Both the position numbers and the translations under genes were made by a program. A stretch of DNA of 64,000 bases from assembly GCF_000715075.1 (NCBI RefSeq), contig NC_134087.1, forward strand, positions 158,211,436 to 158,275,435, written 5' to 3'. The notes below the pieces were generated by a model. The model saw nothing but the letters and a program-made list of their open reading frames with translations. It did no database searches and was not told the DNA's origin. This stretch comes from Nicotiana tabacum. Taxonomy: Eukaryota > Streptophyta > Magnoliopsida > Solanales > Solanaceae. Below, in pieces: positions 12,650 to 25,172 of the stretch (positions are counted from its first letter, which is position 1; each line of letters opens with the position of its first letter).

Positions 12650-12925
12650 TCATGCATTTATCATTGTGCTACGGCCGGTTGGGCAGTCATGCATATTCAT
12701 TTACCACTATGCTACAGCTGGTTGGGCAGTCGTGCATCTTCTTTTACCACCGTACTACGGCCGGTCGGGCAGACATGCATTTACCACCGGGCTATGGCCG
12801 GTCGGGTAGTTACCACCGGTTGGGCAGTTATGTATCATTTACCACCGGTTGGGCAGTCATACATTTACCACCTTACGAGGGCCGGTCGCGTAGTTACCGC
12901 TGATCAGTTGGGCAGTCATGCATCA
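12650..12925 (+). repeat. Tandem repeats with a GGCCGGTYGGGCAGT core in the solo C LTR
   Basis: Seven or so degenerate units share the core CGGTTGGGCAGT or CGGTCGGGTAGT, each followed by CATGCAT-like and TTTACCAC boxes. Unit length varies between about 30 and 60 bases. Confidence 0.7.
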
Positions 12926-12954
12926 TAAGATATGGATAGTAGTCTCAAAGAGAA

Positions 12955-12955
<1 letters not shown>

Positions 12956-13024
<69 letters not shown>
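12956..13024. repeat. (TA)n microsatellite inside the solo C LTR
   Basis: About 69 bases of pure TA repeats. The same LTR position is occupied by (TA)n in both LTRs of the full C element. Confidence 0.95.
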
Positions 13025-13028
<4 letters not shown>

Positions 13029-13604
13029 AATATGCATATACGGTGGCACTTCAGAGACTCAGGTTGATTCTTATATGTCTTTAATTAATGTTGACTTATT
13101 GTTCTATTTTAGTTCCACCTTACATACTCGGTACATTATTCTTACTGACATCCTTTTGTTGGGGATGCTACATTCATGCCTACAAGTATAGATACCCAGA
13201 TTGATGATCCCTTATAGTAGACGAGGTTAGCATTCAGCAAAGGATCGGTAAGCCTCAACCTCATTCGGAGTGCAGCCGAGTCTATAAGTCATCGTATCAG
13301 AGTTTTGCTACAGACTTATGAGTAGACCGGTACCCTGTCTCATTTGATGCCAAATAATCTTAGAGGCTTTGTAGACAGAGATTCATTTTGTACAGTATGT
13401 CAGAGGCCTTGACGAGCCATATGTATTCATATTTTAAGAAAGATGGTTCATTGATATACTGTTTGCCCACTTATAATTATACATTATAAGTTGTGGCCAT
13501 GTTGGCCCATGGTTGCTAGAAGAATAAATATGAGTTACAGAGTGGTTCGCTCAAGCCAGAACGACACCAGATGCCAGCCATGCCTCCCAGGTTTGGGGCG
13601 TGGC

Positions 13605-14126
13605 AAGGATTTTCCCCACGCAAGTATAGACAAGTCACTTACCTCAAATCAAGCTCAATCAGTCAATAAGAATGTCTTTCCCTTGATTTTCCAACTCTGA
13701 ATAGCCCAAATCTAGCCAAAAGCAATTTCATACTATAAATATAACTATTAGAAGCTAATCTAATTAATGAAATCAAGACTTAAACAAGAAATTAGAAAAT
13801 CGCCTCAAATATCGATCCAGGTCCACATCTCGGAATTGGGTAAAAGTCACAAAATCCAAATACCCGTTCAACCACGAGTTCACCCATACCAAAATTACTC
13901 GAATCCAATACCAAAATCTCAAAATTCGGCCTAAGGTTCTTCCACCTTTTCCCCCCAATTTCCAAACCAAATCCTTGATCAAATGAAAAAATAAGAGATA
14001 GATTAGTGGAATATAATTTAAAATGAGTCAATAATCCTTACCCAAATGTTTCTTTGAAAAAAACTCAAAATTTCGCATCAATCCGAGCTCTCAAGGTTCA
14101 AAAATGGAGAACGAAATTAAACCCTT
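13605..14126 (-). mobile_element. Solo LTR A, segment 2
   Basis: This segment continues LTR A between the C solo LTR and the Tat element. It holds the CCCCACGCAAGTATAGACAAG block and gypsy-LTR-type sequence up to 14126. The last five bases, CCCTT, pair with CCCTC at 33129 as a near-perfect target duplication for the Tat element. Confidence 0.7.
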
Positions 14127-14860
14127 TGTTTACCTTGAAAATGGTAATTACAATTAGATTTGATTTTGTGGTTCTAAAAATATGTGATTTATTTTAATGC
14201 TAGTTGTTAGGAAATAGATGTTAAGTGTGAGTTAAGAAAATGAGATAAGAGCTTGAAGGTAGTATGTTATGCAAACCGAATGACCGAGAATCGGGTCCTT
14301 GAGCTGGCTTATGCTGGGCCTCGAGGTCGAGGTAATGAGCTTGACTGGGACGATCGATGAAGTAATAAGAGTTTCAAAGGCCTCAATAATGGCTCTTTAT
14401 GATCAGTGATGAGTAATAAATAAAGAACAATCAATGAAGCACAATAAATGTAAGCAATAAATCAAAGGAAAGACAATTGAGAATGTTTTAGCTAGAGAGA
14501 AGAGAATGTTCTTGTTCTTGTATTGATATCATATGTGCAAAAAATAGCAAGGGTCCCCTTTATATAGGAGGGAGAATCCCAATATAGTAAATATGTATTA
14601 TTATAAAGATAAACAACTGGTACAGCTATTAAATGTCACGGTACGGACTTGTACTATTCTTGTAGACCTGGCCAGCTTCAACCATGTGCCTATTAGGAAT
14701 TTCCCGCTTATCTAAGATAACCACCAATTTGTGCTGCCCAGAGGTCGAGCATTAGGAACCTTCGGGGTCGAATCTCGAGCTATACTTTGAGGCTTCTGAA
14801 GACGGGCTGTGAACTGCCATGTGATCACAAAATTGGACTCTCCAATTTTAGCCGTATACA
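14127..14860 (-). mobile_element. 3' LTR of the Tat element
   Basis: Starts (minus strand) TGTATACGGC at 14860 and ends AAGGTAAACA at 14127, with TG...CA ends. A TATA box on the minus strand (CCTATATAAAGG) lies at 14557-14568. The part from 14127 to about 14411 is identical to the other LTR, while the rest differs at roughly 40 sites. Confidence 0.9.
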
Positions 14861-14876
14861 GATAGTCCCCGTGTTT
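14861..14876 (-). other. Polypurine tract of the Tat element
   Basis: On the minus strand the bases before the 3' LTR read GAAACACGGGGACTATC. This is the GGGGACTATC-type tract seen next to LTRs that begin TGTATA in this group. Confidence 0.65.
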
Positions 14877-15138
14877 CGTAGAATAGAATGATATGAAACG
14901 ACTTGACATCGATTTTCTCTATCCTCTCACGATGACGTCATGCTTATGACGTAAGCTTTCGTGATAATTGAAACATCCCATCGGTTCATCTTCCTAGAAG
15001 CATTCAATACACTATCGGTTTATTTTTACCAAAAGCGGCGATATCACCGCTGATCCATTTCCCAAAAATCATTGGTTGTGCCTGTTGATACGTTTCCCAA
15101 AGGCATTGATTGCGTCGTCGGTTACTTTACTGGCTTTC

Positions 15139-15146
15139 TATAAATA
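15139..15146 (+). promoter_or_regulatory. TATA box of a possible antisense transcript in the Tat element
   Basis: TATAAATA on the plus strand, antisense to the element, followed by pyrimidine-rich leader-like DNA and an ATG at 15239. The downstream part is interrupted by the C insertion at 15341 and seems to resume at 24048. Promoter function is inference. Confidence 0.35.
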
Positions 15147-15340
15147 GGAGGTTACTTGAACCAAAATTCCACCCAGTCACCCTTCAACAGCCTTTAACCC
15201 TTCTTTTTCTCTTCATCCTCATCCAAACTTTAATTTCTATGGTTCAAGCCCATGACCGTAAGTCACACGGCAGCGGTTTTGCCAGTTATGCACTGGCTCT
15301 TTTTCGGATCTTTTCCCCCCTGGGTGGGACCGTACTGGCA

Positions 15341-16849
15341 TGTTGCGCCCTGCAGTATTACGTCGATGTTATGCTTTGCATATATATATATATTGCGATG
15401 ATGTTACGCTTCGTGGTATTAAGTTACAATCATGTTGCACCCTGAAGTATTGTACGTTGAATTTGTCATAAGGTAATCGACATCAGTCCAAGTAAAAGAT
15501 AATGTGGACATCATAAGGATTATGCTATTTCACAAGTGATTATTAAATTCATTAAGTTGAAAGGGGGAGCAAGTCAAAAAAATAAATTTTGTCCAAGTTT
15601 GGCATTTGGGGAAAAAATACGACCCGAACTAAAATACCCAGTATTTATGGACTAGTACCATGCAAGGTACCATATGACCACGGTAGTATAACATATAAAG
15701 TATATATGAAGTATTTTAGTAATAAATAGAATCTTAGGTAATTTGGGGTAATTTTTAAATTATGCGGGCAATTAATTAATTACCGGATAACATAACATTA
15801 CCCGGTTAACTAATAAGTGGATAAAAAGGTTACAAAATCATACCCCAAGAAAATGTGGCAGCATAGTGAGAAAGTCCTAATGATTATTAACCTAGGCTAC
15901 TAATTTACAAAGACACTTGGACAAATATTTTTTTTCCATTAAAAACACATAGGAAGAAAATTAAGATTAGTCATCTTTACATCATTAAATGCACCAACGT
16001 CCACTATAGCTAAGAAGAAAAAAACTAAAGGATCTTCAATCAAGATTTAATTTTACAATCTCAAGCAACAGCCATATCCAACAATATGCTCCTCAGAAGC
16101 TCATCAACTCCTATTTCACAAACACTTTTTCCAGAAAGTCCAAAGATAGACTTTGACAATACTTCTGATCACTATATTTGCAAAGTCTCCTTTCACCCTT
16201 CAAACCATTTTTGTTCTCCTTCATGCAACTCTGAATTCAGCCCAAGGTTGATTATAAATAATTGTGAAGTAATGAAGGGTTGAGATTAGAACGTTGTCTA
16301 ACTGCCAAGGTAATGTAAAGGTCAATTCTTATTTTTAGGAATTATAAGGATTATTTCCTACTTTGATCCGGCGTTACGTTTTCTTCGCAAAATACATGTG
16401 CTAGAGGGATTGTCAAGAGAATTGTTCCAGGTATGTCAAGGCTAAGCTCTTCCTTCATTTTTTATGATCTCGTCATTACACAAGCTTGATAACGAGGCAT
16501 AAAGAAAAATTCATATCCCAGAATTTACGTATATTTTGCTAGTCTCGCGAATTACGTATATTTTTCTAGTTTTGTAAGTCACAATATTCTCCTTATGGGG
16601 ATTTCATATTCAGTTGAGTATTTCCTTCTTCTAGTCAAGAGAGAAGAGGGTTTACATATATATAGTATTAAAAGTAGTTTCATTACCATCGAGCTATAAT
16701 CGATGGGCAGGCCCTATTAGGCAACCTCTGATCAGATGGTAAGTTATATACCGAGCCTACTGTGGCCGAGCACTTATGAGCGAGCCCAGTTGGTCGAGAT
16801 ACAGAGCCTAGTATGGCCAAACGCTTATGAGTGAGCCTACTACGGCAGA

Positions 16850-16936
<87 letters not shown>

Positions 16937-17580
16937 GGACAACTATTTTACTTACTATATTAAGAGAGTTGAGTCAGTATCAGCAGGTAAGCATATCTTC
17001 AGATTTTCTTTGACTTCCAGCTACTTGCAGTTATTATATTATCAGTTCAGTTTCAACTTTCAGTATATTGCCTTACATACTCAGTACATTAATTTGTACT
17101 GACGTCCCTTTTCTGGGGGCGTTACATTTTATGCGTGCAGGTCAAACAGACAGACGGGTAGGCCTCCTCAATAAGTGTTGCCCGATTCAACTTGATCGGT
17201 AAGCTCCATGCGTTTCGATGTTTTCGGGTCTAGAGCCTTATGTACATCTATTATATATATGTTATGAGTAGGTCGGAGAGTTGTTCTGATCATAGTATAT
17301 CCATTAGTAGAGGCTTGTAGACATATCCTGTCAGTTAGTGTAGTATGTTGGGCTTTCAGACCTTGTATGTATATTTGGTTGGTTTTACGGCTGTAATAAT
17401 TATGAAAGTCTTGTCGGCCCAGTTTTATATTAACAATTAGTCATCATTCGTAGTCGTCTTGCAATGTGGCCCATGGATAAAGTATGACATCATATGTTCA
17501 GAGTTCCTTAGTTTCAAGTTAGTACGCAAGGATAGGTGAGGCACTAGGTGTCAGTCTCACTCCAGGTTCGGGGCATGACA
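15341..17580 (+). mobile_element. 5' LTR of element C
   Basis: Starts TGTTGCGCCCTGCAG and ends GGGGCATGACA. It aligns along its whole length with the 3' LTR and with the solo LTR at 11661. A family-specific repeat region of GAGCCTACTGTGGCCGAGC units (16740-16850) leads into a (TA)n tract. Confidence 0.9.
16852..16934. repeat. (TA)n microsatellite in the 5' LTR of C
   Basis: About 83 bases of TA repeats directly after the GAGCCTACTACGGCAGAGCA unit, in the same place as in the other two C LTRs. Confidence 0.95.
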
Positions 17581-17584
17581 AAAG

Positions 17585-17596
17585 TGGTATCAAAGC
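17585..17596 (+). other. Primer binding site of element C (initiator Met tRNA type)
   Basis: TGGTATCAAAGC, one change from the canonical TGGTATCAGAGC complementary to the 3' end of plant initiator tRNA-Met. It starts 4 bases after the 5' LTR. Confidence 0.8.
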
Positions 17597-20500
17597 AGTT
17601 CTGTCCTAGGGAGTCTACAAGTTGTGTCTAGTAGAGTCTTATTTATGGGTGTGTCGTGCACCACACTTATAAGCAAGAGGCTATAGGGCATTTAGGATTG
17701 TCACTCTTTCTTCTTACTCTAGATCGTGTGGTAGAGCTCACTTATAAGAATTTAAATTCCAAAATTCTATTTTATTCGTAATAAGATGATGCCTACATAC
17801 GCAAAGAAGGTTGGAAAGTGAGATAGTTGTGGAAGAGCTGAGTCAGAGGAACTGAATTTTTGTATGATGCCTATGATAGGTAAAAATGAGGTCTTTAGCA
17901 GATCATGGGTATACTGAAAGGTGTAAGCTTCCTGATAAGAAGCCTTAAGGCAAGAATGCATACCCATCTTTATGGTAAAGGACAATGAGAGATTAAGAAT
18001 ATAAATACTAGTTTCAGTAAGTAAAAGGAGCAAGGTGAAAAAGGGTACGAGGTACCCAGTTAATAAAGGTTAACAGCATTTATAATTGAGGCAGAGGAAC
18101 ATAAGTTTTTTGAGTTATATTCAATAGTAACAGTGGTATATACAATTGGTCGCACCCATTCTAGATATGCTATATGGGGGTTAATAGAAGTAGCTTTTTG
18201 AATTATATTCAATAGTAACAGAGTTGACATTTCCGAAGGATATTGCAAATGTACTAATAGATCTCCTTGTGAGACACCCAGATGGTACACTTTAAAATAG
18301 TGCAGCTAGATATGAGTACTACAAAGACATTCACTATAAGCCTTGAAGGGATACATATTACCTTAGTGTGGCTCGCGTCCCTAGTAAAGTGAGAACGTTA
18401 AGCAACTTGAAGAGCCACAGAAGGGAGCAAAGGGAAGCTAAAAGAAAAGGAATGTCTTGTTCGAGTCTTCAGAATAAAGTGATAGGCATAAATGTTAGCA
18501 GGAAATAAGAAAGGAGTTAATGAAGCATTATGAGTAAGATGTGGTACATGGATGATAACGATAGATCAAAAGATGACAATATTACAAAATCTATAGTCAA
18601 GTGAAGAAAGAGACGAGGGGTGACAGGCCTTAGGATAACAAAAGAGTATAGGCCATACAGTCATGTCCTCATTTCGAGAAATAAGTCCACAACTCTAGCG
18701 CGATTACCAAGAGGAAAAGTTAGACCCCAGAGTAATAGAAATCGGTATGGGCTGGTGAATAAGATAAACTAAATATGAATTAGGGACTGAGTCATTTGGT
18801 AATAGTCGGCATAATGAGAATTTCAGATCGCATTCTGACAATAATAGGACGGACAATAGAAGAAGGTTCATGAGAAATTCAGAGAATGGTCATTCAGGAA
18901 GACGCTTCCCTAAAGAAAGTAATGTTAGCAAAGTTAAGCTTAAGGGACTGTATGTACCAGTTACATTAAGTGTCACCCTCATGAGTAAGGGGATTTGTCA
19001 TCCTTGGTACAGAATAATTGTCGCAAGGCGAGTAAGTATCATTGATGTTGAGAAACGACGCCAAAGATGAAGAGGTATAACATCTATAGGTAGATCCTCG
19101 TGGCTTCAGCTCTTAGTACACCCTTAAAGGGGGGAATATGGAGTGATGTGGCATTAAGTCAGAACTAAATAGTTCTAGTGACTATGGAATAGTAAAGGAA
19201 GAATGCGATAAATGAAAGAGGAATGAGATGGCACTTATCCAAATCTTACAGATACACTACGATTCAAGAATATTGTGCAAGCACGACATCAAGGAGAGGA
19301 AGTAAAGGTTCCTGCCTGAGCTGTTATTAATAAATAAAGAGCCAGTGTGAGATGTAAGTTAAGACAAAGGAAATAACCTAAGAAAGATTACGATGAATAT
19401 TGATATGAGAATGGGCCAATGAGTAGTTAGTAATTGGTCAGGAAGATCCCAGTTATAGCTAAATAGGAGGTTATAGACGAGTCATCATATTGTGTAAGAT
19501 AAACATAGTAGAACCCAACATGGAGAATTCAGCCTCAAAGAATATCATTATAATACTTGAGATATATTCAAACAAGAGTCGGGGTAGTTAAAGGTACCGT
19601 ATGAGTCCATAAAAGAAAGTGCCACTAGGAAGATAGTAAAAATATCAGTTCAGAAGCAACCGTACAAGCACAAGGGCGCTGAGGTAAGCAACTATAGATA
19701 ATTATAGGCAAAAAAGGACATCAAAAAGTCCGTAATAAGCTCACAACTTTATGAGGGTGAAGGGTTCTCCCTAAGTACTACAATGAAAGACTAGCCAAGG
19801 AAATAAGGAAGAAGGCTTCAACCTAAGCACAATGACCTAAAGAGAAAATAGTCGTTTAACAACAGTCTCGCAATAACATTGTAAGCACTCCAAAGGAAAG
19901 TGGCACCTACCGTGGCTAATGAACGGGAAGTAAAGTTAAAATTGGACACTAAGACAAGCTAAGTATGGACGCAACAAGGGGCAAAAAGACCCGAAAAAGT
20001 AATAGCTTACATTGAAATAAATCTAAGATGGAACGAAAGAAATTATTCGATCAATGATCCAGAGTTGGTTGCATTAAGAACTCACTTAAGGGTTTGGAGT
20101 TTTATACATGCAGCATATACAGCCGTAGAAAATTCTGGTATAAGTTAAAATAAAGAATTGAGCCTAAACGAAGGATTAAATTATTAAAAGGTTGTATCAT
20201 GCATATTTCTCAAGCCCATGAAAGGCTAGACAGGATAACTAATACCATGAACCACATATCGAAAGATAGTTTAAGCCTACATAAAGGTTGATCAGAGGGA
20301 AGAGGAAACTAAAGAGTGACATCAATTAAGTAATCAGGAGTCTGATTATTGGACCCAGAAGTTATAGGAATCATGATTGAGAACATAGCAGAATCACTCT
20401 TAATATCAGATGTTCAAGAGAAATAACACAACAACCATAATCTATAATGGCTCTACAAGGAAGCCAGTTAGGAGAAGTACCAGCCTCATAAGAAGTCAGT

Positions 20501-21768
20501 ACGAAGCTGCCACCGGATTGTGTATGTACCAGAGGTGTGAGTATTATAATAGAGATTCAAGTTATGGACGTGAATTACACCTAGGTGGAAGGGAGGTCAC
20601 GAAAGAGATAGAAGATACGATGCGAGATTTTAAGGTAAGTAAGGTAAAGGTGAACAACGTACGAGATACTCAAAGGCAGAAGATCGTGAATAGTCCATAC
20701 TTCAGATAGAAGGCTATAAGCACGGGGATCCAATAATCGAGAATGATAGCGGCATCATCAGGAGCATGTCTTCCAGCCTATGGTTTCTAAGTACTGAGAG
20801 ATCTAGTTAAGATAATAGAGAAGAGTTTGAGACGATGTGATGTCTCGCTTGACGTTCTAGAATAACATAAGAAAATCTATGGTGCAAGCAAGTTAAAGGA
20901 AAGATTATAAATGGATATGTATAGGTCGCAAGCTAATGGTAGATCGACCAAGTTTTAAGGAAACATGAGTAAGGATAAGGAAAGGCAAGTGAAAAAAAAG
21001 TGATGAGAATGGATAAGTCTTTAGGATTAAGCACATGAAAACAAGAAGAGCAGACAGTTTCTCTATGTTATATAAAGCTGACTATAGCTTTAATAAACTC
21101 ATAGGAGTCTAAGATTAATAGCATTTAGAAGAAATGAAATGCTGACCTGGTAATAAGATGAGGGTATAATTGTGACAAATACAGGATGACGTTTGGGCCT
21201 TCGTTTGAATAATGATTTGAAAAAAAAATGAAGAGAAGGAGAAAAGATTCCGTTGGCGGCACGAAATTAGAATACTCCCACAAGGTGAATCACATTGAGA
21301 CACTATGAAATACGATTATGGGAATCATTTCAAATATTCCTTGAGGTAACGTAAGCCCTAGGGGAAAAGTATTATGTAAGAAGTTTCAAGTTATCAGTGG
21401 TATATTGTAGATCAATATTCGTGAATTCAACAAAGTACCGAGGGAAGAACTTCAGTATACTCATATATGCCTAAAGGGACATCTTATCAAGCTCTATATA
21501 AGAATCCTAGAGGGAACACTTACAAGGTCAAAATTGTACAGGCTGCATGATGAAAGGTAGTAACAGTTACGAGATTGGAAGGATTTCGACTAGAAGTTGT
21601 GGTGTGAGAAGGAGGCCTAAGGGGGGAATGCCCTGGACTTTGGACTCATTCACATGATAGTCAGCTAGATGGCAAGAGAAGTTCTGAAGTATTCGAAAGA
21701 TATAAGTTATGAAAATGATAAGTGCATCAGTCAACATTCGAGGACGAATGTTCCAAAGGGAGGAACAA
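17597..21768 (+). pseudogene. Degenerate internal region (gag-pol relics) of element C
   Basis: Only short traces are legible. Near 17893 there is a zinc-knuckle-like DHGYTERCKLPDKK stretch. Near 20041 an RNase H trace reads NYSINDPELVA followed by a shifted LRVW. Near 21730 the pol end CATTCGAGGACGAATGTT is clear. The remainder is full of stops and frame changes and is purine-rich on the plus strand. Much of gag seems to be deleted, because the knuckle-like trace comes only 300 bases after the primer site. No functional protein is encoded. Confidence 0.6.
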
Positions 21769-23314
21769 TGTTACGCCCCGCAGTATTACGAGGGAGGAAT
21801 AATGTTACGCCCCGCAGTATTATGTCGATGTTATGTTCTGCAGTAAAATATATTGCGGTGATGTTACGCTTCGCGGTATTAAGTTACGACGATGTTGCAC
21901 CCTGAAGTATTGTACGTTGAATTTGTCATAAGGTAATTTATATCAGTCCAAGTAAAAGATTATTTGGAGATCATAAGGATTATGTTATTTCACAAGTGAT
22001 TAGTAAATTTATGAAGGTGAAGGGGGGAGCAAGTCAAAGAAAATAAATTTTGTCCAAGTTTGGCATTTTGGGGTAAAATATGGCCCGAGCTAAAATACCT
22101 AGTATTTATGGACTAGTACCATGCAAGGTACCATATGACTACGGCAGTATAACATAGAAAGTATATATGAAGTATTTTAGTAATAAATACAATTTTAAGT
22201 AATTTGGGATAATTTTTAAATTATGCGGGTAATTGATTAATTACCGGGTAATATAACATTATCCGGTTAACTAATAAGTGGATAAAAAGTTACAAAATCA
22301 TACCCCAAGAAAACGTGGCAGCAAAGTGAAAAAGTCCTAATGACTATTAACTTAGGCTACTAATTTACAAAGACACTTGGACAATACTTTTTTTTCCATT
22401 AAAAACACATAGGAAGAAAATTAAGATTAGTCATATTTACGTCATTACATGCACCAACGTCCACTATAGCTAAGAAGAAACAAATCAAAGGATCTTCAAT
22501 CAAGATTTAATTTTGCAATCTCAAGCAATAGACATATCCAACAATATGCTCCTCAGTAGCTCATCAACTCCTATTTCACAAATACGTTTTCCAGAAAGTC
22601 CAAATAGAGACTTTGATAATACTTCTGATCACTATATTAGCAAAGTCTCCTTTCACCCTTCAAACCATTTATGTTCTCCTTCATGCAACTCTAAATTCAG
22701 CCCAAGGTTAATTATAAATAATCGTGGAGCAATGAATGGTTGAGGTTAGAACGTTGTCTAATTGCCAAGGTAATGTAAAGGTCAATTCTTGTTTTTAGGA
22801 ATTATAAGGATTTTTTCCTACTTTGATCTGACGTTACGTTTTCTTCACAAAAGACATGTGCTAGAGGGATTATCAAGATAATTGTTCCAGGTGTGTTAAG
22901 TCTAAGTTCTTCCTTCATTTTGCATGATCTCGTCATTACACAAGCTTGATAACGAGGCATAAAGAAAAATTCATATCCCAGAATTTACGTATATTTTGCT
23001 AGTCTCGCAAATTACGTATATTTTTCTAGTTTTGTAAGTCACAATATTCTCCTTATGGGGACTTCATATTCAGTTGAGTATTTCCTTCTTCCAGTCAAGA
23101 GAGCAGAGGGTTTACATATATACTGTATTAAAAGTATTTTCATTACCATCGAGCTATAATCGATGGGCAGGCCCCTATTGGGCAACCTCTAATCAGATGG
23201 TAGGTTATATACCGAGCCAACTGTGGTCGAGCGCTTATGAGCGAGCCTAGTTGGTTGAGATACAGAGCCTAGTATGGCCGAGCGCCTATGAGCGAACCTA
23301 CTACAGCAGAGCAG

Positions 23315-23378
<64 letters not shown>

Positions 23379-24047
23379 GAGTATATATAGGGTCGGACAA
23401 CTATTTTACTTACTATATTAAGAGAGTTGAGTTAGTATCAGCAGGTAAGCATATCTTCATATTATCATTGACTTCCAGCTGCTTGCAGTAATTATATTAT
23501 CAGTTCAGTTTCAGCTTTCAGTATATTGCCTTACCTACTCAGTACATTATTTCATACTGACGTCCCTTTTCTGGGGGTGCTGCATTTCATGCGTGCAGGT
23601 CAGACAGACAGACGTGTAGGCCTCCTCAATAAGTGTTGCCTGAGTTCAATTTGATCAGTAACCTCCATGCCTTTCGAAGTTTTCGGGTCTAAAGCCTTAT
23701 GTACATCTTGTATATATACGTATATATGTTATGAGTAGGTCAGAGAGCTGTTCCGATCACAGTATCTCCATCAGTAGAGGCTTGTAGACATATCCTGTCA
23801 GTTAGTGTAGTATGTTGGGCTTTTAGACCTTGTATGTATATTTGGTTGGTTTGTCAGTTGTAATAATTATGACGGCCTTGTCGGCCCAGTTTTATATTAA
23901 TATTTAGTCAGCATTCGCAGTCGTCTTGCAATGTGGTCCATGGCTAAAGTATGACATCATATGTTCAGAGTTCCTTAGTTTCAAGTTAGCACGTAAGGAT
24001 AGGTGAGGCACTAGGTGTCAGTCTCGCCCCAGGTTCGGGGCGTAATA
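21769..24047 (+). mobile_element. 3' LTR of element C with a duplicated head
   Basis: The LTR head TGTTACGCCCCGCAGTATTA occurs twice, at 21769 and 21803. The 34-base unit between includes GGGAGGAATAA, a copy of the polypurine tract, so the LTR edge together with its primer tract was duplicated. From 21803 the sequence aligns with the 5' LTR to its end near 24047. Confidence 0.85.
23314..23377. repeat. (TA)n microsatellite in the 3' LTR of C
   Basis: About 62 bases of TA repeats at the same LTR position as the tract at 16852. Confidence 0.95.
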
Positions 24048-25172
24048 GGTTTGTTGTTGTTGTTGTTGGCCCAAAATAATGAGAGAGAGTCTTCAAATTA
24101 TTCCCGTATCAGAGGATATATGGACCGTGAACTGCTTCTCATCTCTCTTAACTTTAACCTGGTGTAGCACTTCACTCCTTTTGCTTTCTATGGAGTGAGG
24201 TGGCGCCATCTACTAACTTTTGCACTCCACACCGGTGCAATGTCTCAAGAAGTGGATTCTCTATAGTAGTGCTCGCGAGACCCATACTCGCCAAATTTTT
24301 CCCCAAGCCACAATTTTTCCTGCCTGTTAAAAGCTTTTGCTCTTTGATAGGCTATAGCTTCTTCTTCATCTATTGCTGCTTCGGAGGAGATTCTCGAAGA
24401 CGTCATTCTGAAGATCGAAATGGGATCCCCGAGAAACTGTTCTCGCAGATGTCGCTCCCGAGGATGTACGTCCGAAAGTAGTTTAGGCTTTTAGGCTATT
24501 GTTTTTTGCTTCTTTGTTTTTGTGTAAGGACCCCTAGTGGGCTTTTGTAATCATCTTTTATCAATATAAAAGTTTCTTCGATTTGCCTTTGGCTTGTGCT
24601 GAACTTCCATTTTACTTTTGATCGGTTCGAATACTGGACCCAGACATCGTAATACCTTCGGTTCTCGATTGGTTAATATGATATTTCTTGAGATTCTTTG
24701 TCATCCCTCGGACTAAGTCTGGATTGATCTGGTACAGACTTAGGTCGCAGAGACTTATGAGTTCGAGTTGAGCGAGAGCAGGGTCCCGATTTTATTTGAA
24801 ATAGAGCTTAGCCCTTTTAGGCCTTGCCGCTAGTCCTTGAGTGAGAGTTTTCTTGATCGTCCAAAAATTAAGATAGCCCTTAGACTTTCACAAATATTCC
24901 ACGAGTGAGAGTTTGCTTGAACTCGGGCGGCCTTGAAAACTTGCTTTGAACTTAAAATGAAGATAGCCCTAAGGTGTTATAGATAGTCCCTGAGCGAGGA
25001 TACACTCAAACTCGGATGGCCCCTGGCTAAAGTAATCGAGAGAGCGTTTAAATTGAACTGAAGGTGAAGATAGCCCTGAGACTTTGTTAATAACCCTCGA
25101 GTTAGAATCGACTCGGACTCGGGTAGCCCGGGGGCCAGAGAATCGGTTGAATGACCCGCACTTGTAATAGCA
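24048..25172. other. Non-coding Tat element DNA right of the C insertion
   Basis: It starts with a TTG microsatellite (24048-24067). A short plus-strand ORF ends at 24481 and is followed by TTTTATCAATATAAAAG near 24555, which resembles a transcript 3' end. Together with the TATA box at 15139 this could be an antisense transcript split by the C insertion, but no protein similarity was recognised. From 24660 to 25170 the DNA is made of loosely repeated TCGGGCGGCC / GATAGCCCTTAGAC phrases. Confidence 0.4.

Larger units (their letters stand above)
11661..13604 (+). mobile_element. Solo LTR of gypsy family C inserted in LTR A
   Basis: The element starts TGTCACATCC and ends GGGGCGTGGCA. It aligns through most of its length with the two LTRs of the full C element (15341 and 21803), for example at GGACTAGTGCTATACAAGGT and TTACGTTTTCTTTGCAAAAG. 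It is flanked by GGGAT (11656-11660) and AGGAT (13605-13609), a 5-base target duplication with one change. The host LTR reads through as CTAAGGGATTTTCCCCAC when the insertion is removed. No internal region is present, so it is a solo LTR formed by LTR-LTR recombination. Confidence 0.85.
15341..24047 (+). mobile_element. Decayed Ty3/gypsy element of family C with both LTRs, nested in the Tat element
   Basis: Two co-oriented LTRs (15341-17580 and 21769/21803-24047) flank 4.2 kb of internal DNA. A TGGTATCAAAGC primer site lies 4 bases inside the 5' LTR. The sequence before the 3' LTR reads CATTCGAGGACGAATGTTCC and a purine-rich GGGAGGAACAA, which I recognise as the usual 3' end of plant gypsy pol plus its polypurine tract. 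The 5' flank (TGGCA) and 3' flank (GGTTT) do not match, so the target duplication was lost or the 3' LTR terminus is altered (GGGGCGTAATA against GGGGCATGACA). Confidence 0.85.

Noticed and set aside
16827..17102. ORFs rich in Ile-Tyr
   Set aside because: They are translations of the (TA)n microsatellite, not genes. The same applies at 23288-23491.
24200..24481. 93-codon plus-strand ORF as a second antisense gene
   Set aside because: No recognisable similarity. Kept only as a note on a possible split transcript.
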